Of a stretch of 64,000 nucleotides of DNA, positions 25,991 through 34,579 are shown piece after piece; positions within the stretch are counted from its first letter, which is position 1, and every line of letters begins with the position of its first letter. Source of the stretch: Erwinia sp. (GTDB taxonomy: Bacteria; Pseudomonadota; Gammaproteobacteria; Enterobacterales; Enterobacteriaceae); the NCBI GenBank assembly GCA_964016415.1, contig OZ024666.1, forward strand, positions 1,655,310-1,719,309, given 5' to 3'. The position numbers were made by a program, and so were the translations under genes. The notes below the pieces were generated by a model. The model was given only the letters and a program-made list of their open reading frames with translations, made no database searches and was not told the origin of the DNA.

Positions 25991-26287
25991 TTACTTTCTA
26001 AAGTTATCTGAATGCCCAACTAACATGGCAGCGACCAGTTCAAAGTTAACCTGATTAATATCACCACTATTACCTTCTTGGGTAGTGAACCTTTCAAAGT
26101 TGTTCTGAATATGATTAATCACATGGATAATAAATGGACTCATAAAATCTGGATCATCTAAATAATTATTAGCATCCCCATCGCCATTCACTTCCATGAA
26201 CATATTCCAGCTTGCGGAAAACGATCTGCATGCAAGGTCATAGAACAGTTCGGTTGATTTATTAATACCCATCGTATTTTTAGACAT
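25991..26287 (-). CDS. Hypothetical protein (98 aa)
   Basis: An acidic protein with GAGGAT before ATG 26287. It contains STELFYDLACRSFSASWNMF and VINHIQNNFERFTTQ. I do not recognise it. Its length, charge and spacing resemble the two neighbouring small genes, and all may be paralogous helical proteins, but I see no clear sequence match between them. Confidence 0.5.
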   Translation of the reverse strand: MSKNTMGINKSTELFYDLACRSFSASWNMFMEVNGDGDANNYLDDPDFMSPFIIHVINHIQNNFERFTTQEGNSGDINQVNFELVAAMLVGHSDNFRK

Positions 26288-26339
26288 ATTTAAATCCTCA
26301 TAGTTAAATGCTTATTTAATTCATTGTGTTTTTTATTAA

Positions 26340-26351
26340 CCCCTTTCGGGG
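26340..26351. repeat. Intergenic hairpin CCCC-TTTC-GGGG
   Basis: Second of the pair described at 25967. On the leftward transcript it is followed by TTAATAAAAAAC, a weak possible terminator. Confidence 0.55.
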
Positions 26352-26366
26352 CCGAATACGCTGTTG

Positions 26367-26681
26367 TTAGCTCATGCCAAAAAGTAATGCATTTATATGG
26401 ACACTTTTCATTTCCAATATAACTTTATCCATATCAACATAAATCAGTCTTTCTCTTTTACCCGCTTCTTCCATATGTCCATCAAAACGCTTAGCCAGAT
26501 AATCTTTAACATGTGAAAGATACGATTCCGTTCTATTATTATCTAACATAATAGATGCGACTAACTCATGATCTTCTTGCTCTCTATATATCAGCATTCC
26601 AGCCACATAAAGATATTTTGTCATAGCATAAAATGTTTTTGTGGATAACTCTTTGATACTTTCCATTTCTTGATTATTCAT
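26367..26681 (-). CDS. Hypothetical protein (104 aa)
   Basis: A helical protein with a strong ribosome site (AGAGGAAATAAA before ATG 26681). Segments include KELSTKTFYAMTKYLYVAGM and DMDKVILEMKSVHINALLFG. No recognised family. It is directly downstream of alpA on the same strand, and AlpA may control it. Confidence 0.55.
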   Translation of the reverse strand: MNNQEMESIKELSTKTFYAMTKYLYVAGMLIYREQEDHELVASIMLDNNRTESYLSHVKDYLAKRFDGHMEEAGKRERLIYVDMDKVILEMKSVHINALLFGMS

Positions 26682-26713
26682 TTTATTTCCTCTTGTTGTT
26701 ATTAAAATATTTG

Positions 26714-26932
26714 TTATTCAGATGCAGGACGTGAATCAGAAATGATTTTCTCAATCCATGCATCAATCTCACTTTCTATAAAGGCAATAGACCTTAAACC
26801 CGTTTTAACCTGTGATGGAAAGCGACCAGCCTTAATAAGTGTATAAATCCATGTCTTTCCAAATCCCGTTCTCCTTATTACTTCGGGCAACCGAACAAGT
26901 TTTGGATGTTTATCTGTTTTGTTTTGAACCAT
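26714..26932 (-). CDS. alpA: AlpA-family regulator or excisionase
   Basis: A 72-residue winged helix-turn-helix protein of the AlpA/Vis family. The typical pattern is clear: KLVRLPEVIRRTGFGKTWIY (recognition helix), then IKAGRFPSQVKTGLRSIAFI and ESEIDAWIEKII. CAGGAGATAAAC precedes ATG 26932. In P4-type islands AlpA controls integrase expression or helps excision. Here its usual partner, the integrase, is a pseudogene. Confidence 0.92.
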   Translation of the reverse strand: MVQNKTDKHPKLVRLPEVIRRTGFGKTWIYTLIKAGRFPSQVKTGLRSIAFIESEIDAWIEKIISDSRPASE

Positions 26933-27078
26933 GTTTATCTCCTGTGTTGTTCGATGGAGATAATTCTAGGATTTTGACTGGTTTTAAACTAGGGATGTTG
27001 ACCAACCGTGAGTTTCGCGGAAATTTTGGAGGGATACTCTTTATAGGGACGTTCGCAGATTGTGAACATCCCTTGTGT

Positions 27079-27963
27079 TTACTTTTTGTTTTTATTCGTA
27101 GCTTTATCGTTAAATGTAATAACTTCAGTGATCTTCCAATCCTTTAACATATTGTTTTTAATATAGAAATCATTTAAAACCTTAAAATAATCATCCTTAT
27201 CGAGATAACTTTTCGCGTAATCATAATCAGTATCTTTGATGTTATCACGGCTCCGAACCCCACCAGTACCATGTAGAATGTCAGCTAAGATATTGAAAGG
27301 TATGTTCTTACCTTCGTTATAGAGCTGTTCCCATGAGATCAAATCCATCAAAGGGATGACTTTGTAATCAAGTATTCTTTCAAAGGTCTTATGACCAAAG
27401 CGAAAAGTTCGTTTAGGTGGTTTTGCCGTTTTAAGGTGCTTTTGCCATAGAGCAATCAGTACGTTCAGATGTTCTGCGAGATCGTCACTACTGGCTTCTT
27501 CCAAATCAATTTCAATCAGCATCTTGTTAGTCGGGTTCATCCCTCCCTGTTTCAGATATTCAGAGATGTAGTCGGAACTCACTGCAACAGGGTCTGTTTG
27601 CTCTGAAGTCTCCAGCCGATACATAGCCCGCCCATAGTTGAACAATGCGCCTCTGGTCATCGGCCTGACAGCATAGCTATGTGACAGTCTGTGATTGTCT
27701 GAAATCCAGTCCGATTTAAGTATCACATCACCACATCGGATTTTGGCATCATGGTATATCGCTTGCATTTGATTACTTTTGCCTGCTGTTTCCCATTGTT
27801 GCCTCGTTTTGTAAGCAAGCATCCGTCTTTCAAGCTCTGCATAGATTTGTTCTAGGGTGAGATCTTTCAGGCCATCATATCGGCGCACATCAAACCAAGA
27901 TAAAGCTGCCCTGATATCTTCCATTTCTTTTTGTGTAGTCATTGTTCTGCCGATTGCTTTCAT
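27079..27963 (-). CDS. DUF6387-like hypothetical protein
   Basis: A 294-residue soluble protein next to alpA near the end of the element. It begins with a WF and Y-D motif (ALSWFDVRRYDGLKDLTLEQ) and has basic stretches (KTAKPPKRTFRFGHKTFERI), conserved-looking DLISWEQL and a C-terminal lysine-rich tail. Its size and place beside AlpA match the DUF6387 proteins seen in tRNA-borne islands, but this is a resemblance I could not test. No catalytic motif is seen. The start at 27963 has only a weak ribosome site; an internal ATG at 27942 is an alternative. Confidence 0.6.
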   Translation of the reverse strand: MKAIGRTMTTQKEMEDIRAALSWFDVRRYDGLKDLTLEQIYAELERRMLAYKTRQQWETAGKSNQMQAIYHDAKIRCGDVILKSDWISDNHRLSHSYAVRPMTRGALFNYGRAMYRLETSEQTDPVAVSSDYISEYLKQGGMNPTNKMLIEIDLEEASSDDLAEHLNVLIALWQKHLKTAKPPKRTFRFGHKTFERILDYKVIPLMDLISWEQLYNEGKNIPFNILADILHGTGGVRSRDNIKDTDYDYAKSYLDKDDYFKVLNDFYIKNNMLKDWKITEVITFNDKATNKNKK

Positions 27964-28322
27964 GTTTCATAAAAGTTAACCCATTCAACATGATAGAGAA
28001 AGTGGAAAAGAGGGGGCGGGTTTTCAAAATGGTGTGAGAGCAGAGAAGTGATCTTGGATGTAAGAGCGTTCATCTTGACTAAAGATTATTTCTTTACTAA
28101 GAAATAACAAATTGTTTTATATCAATTATTTTCATAAAAATAACAACAACATTATGTTGACAATTATAATCAAACAAGATTCGTATAGATAGATAGTTAT
28201 GGCAACAACAAATTGATTTTAATTGACATTTCATTGATAAGAAAACAATAATGATGGTAAATATGTTGGTAAAAATATATTTAACTTAAAAAAAGTCAGT
28301 AATAACAGGAGATACAGATGAA
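27964..28322. other. Right end of the element, AT-rich, no gene
   Basis: About 360 bases of AT-rich sequence with no plausible ORF, between the DUF6387-like gene and attR. It contains the right arm-type repeat at 28253-28272. I saw no tRNA or terminator. Confidence 0.5.
28253..28272 (+). repeat. Right putative integrase arm-type site
   Basis: GATGGTAAA-T-ATGTTGGTAA, one mismatch to the left copy at 10030-10049 and in the same orientation, 51 bases inside attR. Confidence 0.55.
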
Positions 28323-28347
28323 GTTCGAGTCCAGTCAGAGGAGCCAA
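28323..28347 (+). repeat. attR direct repeat
   Basis: Exact 25-bp copy of the tRNA-Asn 3' end, at the right junction. The rest of the tRNA is not repeated. Confidence 0.93.
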
Positions 28348-28574
28348 ATTTAAGAAACCAGATGTCTGAACGCATCTGGTTTTTTGTCATTTACACTTTT
28401 GTATCACTCTCACTGCGCTCTTCTTGTCATTCATGTTCCACTTCTCTCAATCATGAAAAGTAAAAATCATTTCAGACAACCGTACATTCAGAAAAAATTA
28501 ATAATCCTAAATTTGTCAAGAAACTATGCTGAGTGCCTATACCACACGTACTGCTCTTAATTAATGGTTTCCTC

Positions 28575-30190
28575 ATGTTAAAAAAATCTCACCATCAAAT
28601 CAGGCTTGATATTTATATTAGGCATATTAGTTATTATGCTTTTGGGTGCTATTAGTATCTCTATTTACGGTGTCACATCAATTAAATCGAGTTTCGACTC
28701 TTCAATTTACATTGCTTCGAAAGAAGAAACTCCGTTGATGATTAGCTATGCAAATCTGAAAGGTATGCGCCTGGCTGCTCAGGCAGTCACGGATGATATC
28801 AAAGCCCAACGCAATAGTGATGCATCGATGCAATCAATGCTGAATTATATCAATTATGCTGAAGAGAGCTTTACTGCTTCTGATTCGCAACCGTCACTGA
28901 CTAAAAAAGGTGCAGAATTGCGGGGCGAGGTCAAAACAAGTTATTACCATTATCATGAATTGATGTTAAAAGTAAAAAGTAGCCTGCAGGCGGGTGATAC
29001 CAGTTTCTTCGACTCTGCGAAATCAACTGCTGGAAAAATAGACCGTGAATTCAATCAAAGTGTTTTTAAATTGCTTGAATTTTTTAATAATCGTAATGAG
29101 AAAAAACAAGACTCAACCAACAAAACCTACAACACCATTATTACATTAAGTATTATCATGATTGTTGTAACATTATTATTATTGATGCTTTCTGTTCTTT
29201 TGGTAAATAATGCCATCCTCAAACCCATTCGTCGGGTTCAGCAGCACTTTAAACTGATGGAACAGGGTAATTTATCTGTCATTATAGCTCCTCAGCCCCG
29301 TAACGAAATGGGGGCGCTGATGATCTCGCTGGAAAGCCTGCAAAATGCGTTGCGCCATATTGTCACTGCCGTAAGAGAAGCCTCGACTGAGATTGTCTCT
29401 GGCACTAAAGAGATCTCCTCAGGCACCAGTGATCTCTCCAGTCGTACTTCCGATCAGGCTTCCGCCCTCGAAGAGACTGCAGCCAGCATGGAAGAATTGA
29501 CCGCCACAGTGAAGCACAATGCATATAATGCCCATCATGCCAATAAGCTGGTGGTAGAGGCATCGGGTATCACCCATGATGGCGGTGCGATTGTCGCTGA
29601 AGTTGTAGATACCATGAAGGCTATCCCTGTCGACTCGCAAAAAGTAGCCGATATTACTTCTGTCATCGACAGCATTGCTTTTCAAACTAATATCCTGGCA
29701 CTGAATGCAGCCGTCGAAGCAGCTCGTGCTGGTGAGCAAGGAAACAGGTTTGCAGTTGTTGCCTCAGAAGTCAGAAATCTGGCACAACGCAGTGCTCAGG
29801 CAGCAAAAGAGATTGAACAACTGATAGGTGCTTCTGTCGTCGGTATTGAAAAAGGGTACAAACTTGCACAGAAAGCCGATGCTACCATGAGTAATGTAGT
29901 AACAGCCGTAAACCGTGTCACAGAAATTATGGCTGATATCTCTGCCGCTTCTGATGAGCAAAGTAAAGGGGATCAGTCAGGTGGCAATTGCGGTAAATGA
30001 AATGGATTCAGTCACCCAGCAAAACAGTGTATTGGTGGAAGAGTCATCGCGCGCAGTACTCTCTTTACAGGAGCAAGCTGTAATCCTTGAAGAAATTGTT
30101 GCTACTTTCAACCTGATCACTAGCGAGAATCACAGACTCGAATCTGCCGCCGTCACCAGACCACTGTTATCCTCCGGCAGGCTCTCTTAG
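28575..30190 (+). pseudogene. Methyl-accepting chemotaxis protein, frameshifted twice
   Basis: Transmembrane chemoreceptor. An N-terminal membrane helix (LGILVIMLLGAISISIYG), a periplasmic sensor, a second helix near 29155-29210, a HAMP region (PIRRVQQHFKLMEQGNLSV) and the cytoplasmic hairpin with SIAFQTNILALNAAVEAARA are all present. The expected start ATG 28575 is out of frame because six A (28581-28586) stand where five fit. The main frame otherwise has only an unlikely TTG at 28606. Near 29967 an extra G shifts the frame. The missing end (SVTQQNSVLVEESSRAV and so on) continues in the next frame to TAG 30188. Both lesions are in homopolymers, so sequencing error is possible. If real, loss fits the broken flagellar genes. 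Confidence 0.85.
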
Positions 30191-30244
30191 AGCAGCGGCG
30201 TTTCACAGGCCACCGCTCACTGTTACGCCCGTGAGCGGTGGGAT

Positions 30245-30520
30245 TCACTGCGCAATTAAAAACCAGATGCCAACAAAAACCACCGTCACTGATAGCCACA
30301 AATGCCGCCATGATGAAGGCAAACCGAATGATTGCAATGTTCCACTCACAGAAAAGCCTCTCAGAACAACATACAGTACACCGAGCAGCCCGATCAGCGG
30401 CAGTACCGATGCAAGCCCCAGCTTAATCAGTAATAACAACAGCGTGGTCATTCCGAGCGAACTGCGCCACCATGCAAGCCTTGTACGTGGCGCTGCCAAT
30501 CCTTCATCATCGCAACTCAT
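30245..30520 (-). CDS. DUF202 family membrane protein (YidG-like)
   Basis: A 91-residue membrane protein with the DUF202 N-terminal pattern (LAAPRTRLAWWRSSLGM) and three hydrophobic segments (LLLLIKLGLASVLPLIGLLG, LYVVL, LWLSVTVVFVGIWFLI). It is the second gene of a DUF202 pair like E. coli yidH-yidG, five bases after the first. Function is unknown in the family. Confidence 0.8.
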   Translation of the reverse strand: MSCDDEGLAAPRTRLAWWRSSLGMTTLLLLLIKLGLASVLPLIGLLGVLYVVLRGFSVSGTLQSFGLPSSWRHLWLSVTVVFVGIWFLIAQ

Positions 30521-30525
30521 AAAGC

Positions 30526-30885
30526 CTACATCAGTACAAAAAATCCAGCCACAATGATTACCAGGCTCAGCAACATCAACGCTGGCGAATAACGTAGCGG
30601 TAATGAGAGGCGCATCGCTCTCTCATTTTGATACTATCGGATAAATGCCCAGCCACCTATTATAACCGCAACCAAAGCCAGACCGTTCACCAGCCACTGA
30701 GCATGACGCACAACCGCACTTCCCTGCTCATGCAGGAGTATGTCGATGCCGATAGCAGTAGCCAAGAAAGCCAGTGCGGTTCTAATCCAGGCAAGAAAAG
30801 TTCGCTCGTTAGCTAAAGAATAACGGTAATCGGGCGCTTTACCCTCTCTCATGTCAGCCTCTGTCCTGTTCAACAATGCCATCAC
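30526..30885 (-). pseudogene. DUF202 family membrane protein (YidH-like), amber-interrupted
   Basis: Starts with the DUF202 signature (APDYRYSLANERTFLAWIRT), like E. coli YidH, followed by a membrane helix and IIGGWAFIR. A TAG at 30634-30636 then stands where YidH has tryptophan (LRWLRNEKAM). After it the frame continues as YQNERAMRL and a last helix (LMLLSLVIIVAGFFVLM) to TAG at 30526. A single TGG to TAG change explains it. Without readthrough the product would lack the third helix. Confidence 0.78.
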
Positions 30886-31150
30886 CCACTTTGCCAGTCG
30901 AGTGTTTCATGCTGAGTGTAACACTCCCCCTGGCCTGCAGACAGATTCTTATCCATCATCACATTTCAGCTCATACCATGGGCAAAGACCATACCCCACG
31001 CTATCAGGCGTAGTTTTGTCAGCGAGAAACGGCTTAAAACGCTTCCACCTACCCGACAGGGCTGGCTGCTAAAACGCACAATCCGACACTTTCTTATCGC
31101 AATGAGAACTATTACCGTATAGTGACTAATTACGTCGCACTGAGGGGCAT

Positions 31151-32374
31151 ATGAATAATCAAAACTGTTTATCCACCACCTGTTGCGTGGTTGGCGGGGG
31201 ACCCGCAGGGTTGTTACTCGGTTACCTGCTGGCCCGTGGAGGTGTTGATGTGACTGTGGTAGAAAAACACGCAGACTTTTTACACGATTTTCGCGGCGAC
31301 ACCCTGCCCCCTTCCACAATGGAAATAATCAACCAGCTTGGCTTACTGGATGAATTGCTTACACTGCCACATCAGCGAGTGAGCCGAATGCAGGCCACGA
31401 TTGGCGGCAAGTCCGTCACTATCGCCGATTTCAGCCGTTTGCCGGTAAAATGCCCCTTCCTTGCATTTATGCCCCAATGGGATTTTCTTAATTTTATTGC
31501 AGAAAAAGCTCTCTCCATCGGTCATTTCCGTCTGCTGCGGTGTTGTGAAGTTGAAAGCTTAATCAGCCAAAACGGCGTGGTAACGGGGATTCGCGCCCGG
31601 CAGGATGACAAGATATTGACTATTGACGCCGTGCTGGTCGTGGGCGCCGATGGCAGACACTCACGGGTGAGAGAGGAAGGAAAATTTACCGGACGCTCAT
31701 TCGGTGCCCCGCGTGATGTGCTGTGGTTTAAGCTAAGCAAGCGTCCCGAAGACCATGATATCGAGACCGGTCATCAGGGTAGTCGCCAGGGATTTATCGT
31801 GATTGACAGAGATGACTACTGGCAGTGTGGATTACTGATTGAAAAAGGACCATTTACTTCCCTGATTGATCAGGGGATCGTACATTTCAGATCACTGTTA
31901 ACTACCATTGCGCCATTTTCCGCAGAACGCTATCAGGAGATTGGTGACTGGTCGCAAATTAAACTCTTGAGCATCCGGATTGATCGTCTTGATGAGTGGG
32001 CAAAACCAGGCGTCCTGTGCATTGGCGATGCTGCTCACGCCATGTCTCCTATTGGTGGCGTCGGCGTTAACCTGGCAATTCAGGATGCGGTGGCAACAGC
32101 GAACCTGCTGACACGACCACTGTTATCTGGCGCAGTCAGTCTCTCGCAGTTGAAAAAAGTACAACAGCGACGCCAATTCCCTACGGCAGCCACCCAGTTT
32201 TTGCAGATTAAAATGAGTCGTAAAAAACGCCGCCCCCCTTCAGCCAGGCCCTCAGCAATGGCGAAAGTGATACGTAAACTGCCTTTTCTGCCCTTTCTGT
32301 TTGGTCGCCTGATTGGGATGGGCTTTCGCACAGAACGTCCGGCTCACTTCCTCACCGGAGGCGACAGCCATTAA
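31151..32374 (+). CDS. FAD-dependent monooxygenase (FAD_binding_3 type)
   Basis: A 407-residue flavoprotein of the aromatic hydroxylase group. The dinucleotide-binding motif VVGGGPAGLLLGYLLARGG is near residue 13, the DG motif (VVGADGRHSRVRE) near 170, and the second FAD motif CIGDAAHAMSPIGGVGVNLA near 295. The C-terminus is basic (KMSRKKRRPPSARPSA). The GGGGC before ATG 31151 serves as ribosome site. The substrate is unknown; it does not match UbiH, UbiF or UbiI closely enough to name. It is convergent with the MATE gene and overlaps it by four bases. Confidence 0.82.
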   Translation: MNNQNCLSTTCCVVGGGPAGLLLGYLLARGGVDVTVVEKHADFLHDFRGDTLPPSTMEIINQLGLLDELLTLPHQRVSRMQATIGGKSVTIADFSRLPVKCPFLAFMPQWDFLNFIAEKALSIGHFRLLRCCEVESLISQNGVVTGIRARQDDKILTIDAVLVVGADGRHSRVREEGKFTGRSFGAPRDVLWFKLSKRPEDHDIETGHQGSRQGFIVIDRDDYWQCGLLIEKGPFTSLIDQGIVHFRSLLTTIAPFSAERYQEIGDWSQIKLLSIRIDRLDEWAKPGVLCIGDAAHAMSPIGGVGVNLAIQDAVATANLLTRPLLSGAVSLSQLKKVQQRRQFPTAATQFLQIKMSRKKRRPPSARPSAMAKVIRKLPFLPFLFGRLIGMGFRTERPAHFLTGGDSH

Positions 32375-33798
32375 CCTCTGGTCGTTGGTAAACGGTATTT
32401 CCATAGCCAACGACCACTCGCCATGCGCTGGTAAAACAATGTACCGCGCAACATCCAGTCAAGCACCATGCCTGTCCAAATTCCCAGCACCCCAAGACCC
32501 AACCAGACACCGAGGAAATAACCTACCACAATACGACATCCCCACATACTGACCAATGATACCCACATGGTAAAGCGGGCATCACGCGCCCCTTTCAAGC
32601 CCGCAGGTAAAACCCAGGACGCAGCCCAGAATGGCATGAACAACGCATTAAACCAGACTAACTCTTTGACGACCTGAATAACCTGAGGATCGGTTGTGTA
32701 CAGTGAGGCGAGAAACCCGGCACTGGGTACCGATAACAGTGCTAATGCGCACAGACCAAAGGTCGATAGCCAGAAGATGAACCACATTTGCTGTTCCGGC
32801 TGACGCAGTTGTCCTCTTCCCAGACGACTCCCAACAATAATGGTTGCCGTTGAGGCCAACGCATTGCCCGGTAAATTGATCAGCGAGGCAATAGAAAAAG
32901 CAATGAAGTTCCCCGCGATCACATCCGTGCCCATACCTGCAACAAAAATTTGCGTCAGGAGTTTCCCCCCATTGAACAAAACCGATTCCACACTTGCCGG
33001 AATACCGATTCCCATCACTTCACGAATGACATCAAACTCAGGTTTACAAAAATAACTGCGCAAAGTGATTTTCAGCTGCGGATTAAAACCGATCATCAGT
33101 ACAAACAGCACAGCTGCAGCCCCCAGGTAACGGGAAATGGTCAGCCCGATCCCGGCACCGGCAAATCCAATTCCCTGCCAGGAAAAACAGCCATAAATCA
33201 ACAGTGCACTGATAAGCAGATTCAGTACATTCATCGCACCGTTAATTAACATCGGTATGCGGGTATTACCAGCTCCCCGCAATGCCCCGCAACCAATTAA
33301 TGCGATTGCAGCAGCAGGATAACTCCAGGCGGTGGTTTGTAAGTAAGTCAGCGCCAATGCTTTGACCTCATCGGCTGCACTACCCGCTATCCACTCAACC
33401 ACCTTGTCACCGTAAAGGGTGACAAAAAGCGCCAGTACCGTTGCGAGTATCGTCATCAATATCAATGACTGACGGGTGGCTGATTCCGCGCGCAATCGGT
33501 TGAGCCTGCCAAGGCTAAATGCCACCACAACTGTAGTGCCCAAATCGATGGCAGTGAAAAACGCCATGATGATCATATTTAAGCTGTCAGCAAGTCCGAC
33601 GCCGGCCACCGCTTCTTTGCTGATCCAGCTGACGAGAAAGGTACTTAATACCCCCATCAACAACACACAAAGATTTTCAAAAAAGATAGGGATGGCCAGC
33701 GGCGTTACTTCCCGCCAGAACAATATGCGGTAACGTCTTTTTTTTGCATACCAACGGCTTTCTTTCAGGCGCAGCGGAACCCGGAATATTTGTGACAT
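32371..33798 (-). CDS. yeeO: YeeO-like MATE family efflux transporter
   Basis: A 475-residue inner-membrane antiporter of the multidrug and toxin extrusion family, with about twelve hydrophobic segments. Typical MATE sequence is seen: PLAIPIFFENLCVLLMGVLS, SKEAVAGVGLADSLNMI, ALRGAGNTRIPMLINGAMNV and LKGARDARFTMWVSLVS. The start MSQIFRVPLRLKE at 33798 follows a GGGG-containing leader. The in-frame extension to 33891 is rejected. E. coli YeeO exports flavins and dipeptides; here the substrate is not known. A large inverted repeat lies about 85 bases upstream. Confidence 0.85.
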   Translation of the reverse strand: MSQIFRVPLRLKESRWYAKKRRYRILFWREVTPLAIPIFFENLCVLLMGVLSTFLVSWISKEAVAGVGLADSLNMIIMAFFTAIDLGTTVVVAFSLGRLNRLRAESATRQSLILMTILATVLALFVTLYGDKVVEWIAGSAADEVKALALTYLQTTAWSYPAAAIALIGCGALRGAGNTRIPMLINGAMNVLNLLISALLIYGCFSWQGIGFAGAGIGLTISRYLGAAAVLFVLMIGFNPQLKITLRSYFCKPEFDVIREVMGIGIPASVESVLFNGGKLLTQIFVAGMGTDVIAGNFIAFSIASLINLPGNALASTATIIVGSRLGRGQLRQPEQQMWFIFWLSTFGLCALALLSVPSAGFLASLYTTDPQVIQVVKELVWFNALFMPFWAASWVLPAGLKGARDARFTMWVSLVSMWGCRIVVGYFLGVWLGLGVLGIWTGMVLDWMLRGTLFYQRMASGRWLWKYRLPTTRG

Positions 33799-33882
33799 GA
33801 TGTAACCCCGGCAGAACAACCTTCTGGCACAGGTACTAACCAGGTGAACGAAATGGCAAGGCAGGAGGAGCCTGTTGTCATT

Positions 33883-33926
33883 GATTACCAAAATATGTCA
33901 TACAACTGTGGCATATTTTGGTAATC
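33883..33926. repeat. Large inverted repeat between yeeX and yeeO
   Basis: Arms GATTACCAAAATATG (33883-33897) and CATATTTTGGTAATC (33912-33926) pair perfectly over 15 bases with a 14-base loop. There is no T run on either side, so it need not be a terminator. It could be an operator or an RNA structure in the yeeO leader. Confidence 0.75.
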
Positions 33927-33995
33927 TCAATCTGAGGCAAAGAGCAGATTTTTTGACCAGAGGCGAAATGCCGCCTCTGGCAGAGAAACGGTAAC

Positions 33996-34316
33996 TTACT
34001 GCGTTTTCAATTCACCTATCGCTTTGAGTTTCTTCGACAGCTCACGACGTTCTTTAGAAAGGTCAGCATTTTTGATGATATAGTCATCAACCCGATCTTC
34101 ATAATCGCTACGCATGCTGGCGATAATTTCCTGAATCGCTTCAATGCTCATGCCTGGTTTAATGTATTCACTCAGGTTATCGAGCAATAAGACGCGCTTC
34201 TGATTATCACGAATTTTTTTCTCTACATCATAAATTTCACGCTGCAGTTTGTTTTTACGGCGGAACATTCTCACGAATTCCAGCACGTCCTGAAATGATT
34301 GCTTTGCATTTTCCAT
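33996..34316 (-). CDS. yeeX: YeeX, DUF496 family protein
   Basis: A 106-residue coiled-coil cytoplasmic protein nearly identical in pattern to E. coli YeeX ([60 protein letters not shown]). The start is ATG 34316 (MENAKQSF), and the extension to 34331 is not conserved. Function is not established, though its basic coiled-coil nature has led to nucleoid-related suggestions. It is single, with a 263-base gap upstream in which I see no gene. Confidence 0.95.
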   Translation of the reverse strand: MENAKQSFQDVLEFVRMFRRKNKLQREIYDVEKKIRDNQKRVLLLDNLSEYIKPGMSIEAIQEIIASMRSDYEDRVDDYIIKNADLSKERRELSKKLKAIGELKTQ

Positions 34317-34579
34317 GGAAACACCTTTCATCTGGGCCTGCTATCACAGGTATCATTATCAATACTACTAACAGCTTAACGCCGGAAGGTGATGAAAATC
34401 AATGTAGAAATTACGCCACCTCACGCTGCCACCACTTCCTCTGTTTTCCTTACCTCAGGGTAACAAAGGCAAATATCGGGCTGTTACTTTACCGGGCACA
34501 GGGTAGCACGCTTCACCAATTTCAGGGGCTTAATTTAGTGGTAAATCACCAACAAAGCTGATTATCTCGCTACCTTTCA

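Larger units (their letters stand above)
9888..28347. mobile_element. Integrated mobilizable plasmid-like element at tRNA-Asn
   Basis: An 18.46 kb block bounded by 25-bp direct repeats. It carries integrase and AlpA genes near its ends as in P4-type islands. It also has plasmid functions: a MobQ-type relaxase with accessory gene, and a RepL-like initiator next to iterons. Base composition inside is clearly AT-richer than the flanks from about 11.4 kb on. The integrase and type III restriction-modification genes are broken, whereas the mob, rep and regulatory genes are open. I infer an ancestral mobilizable plasmid that integrated and lost the ability to excise on its own. Confidence 0.88.
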
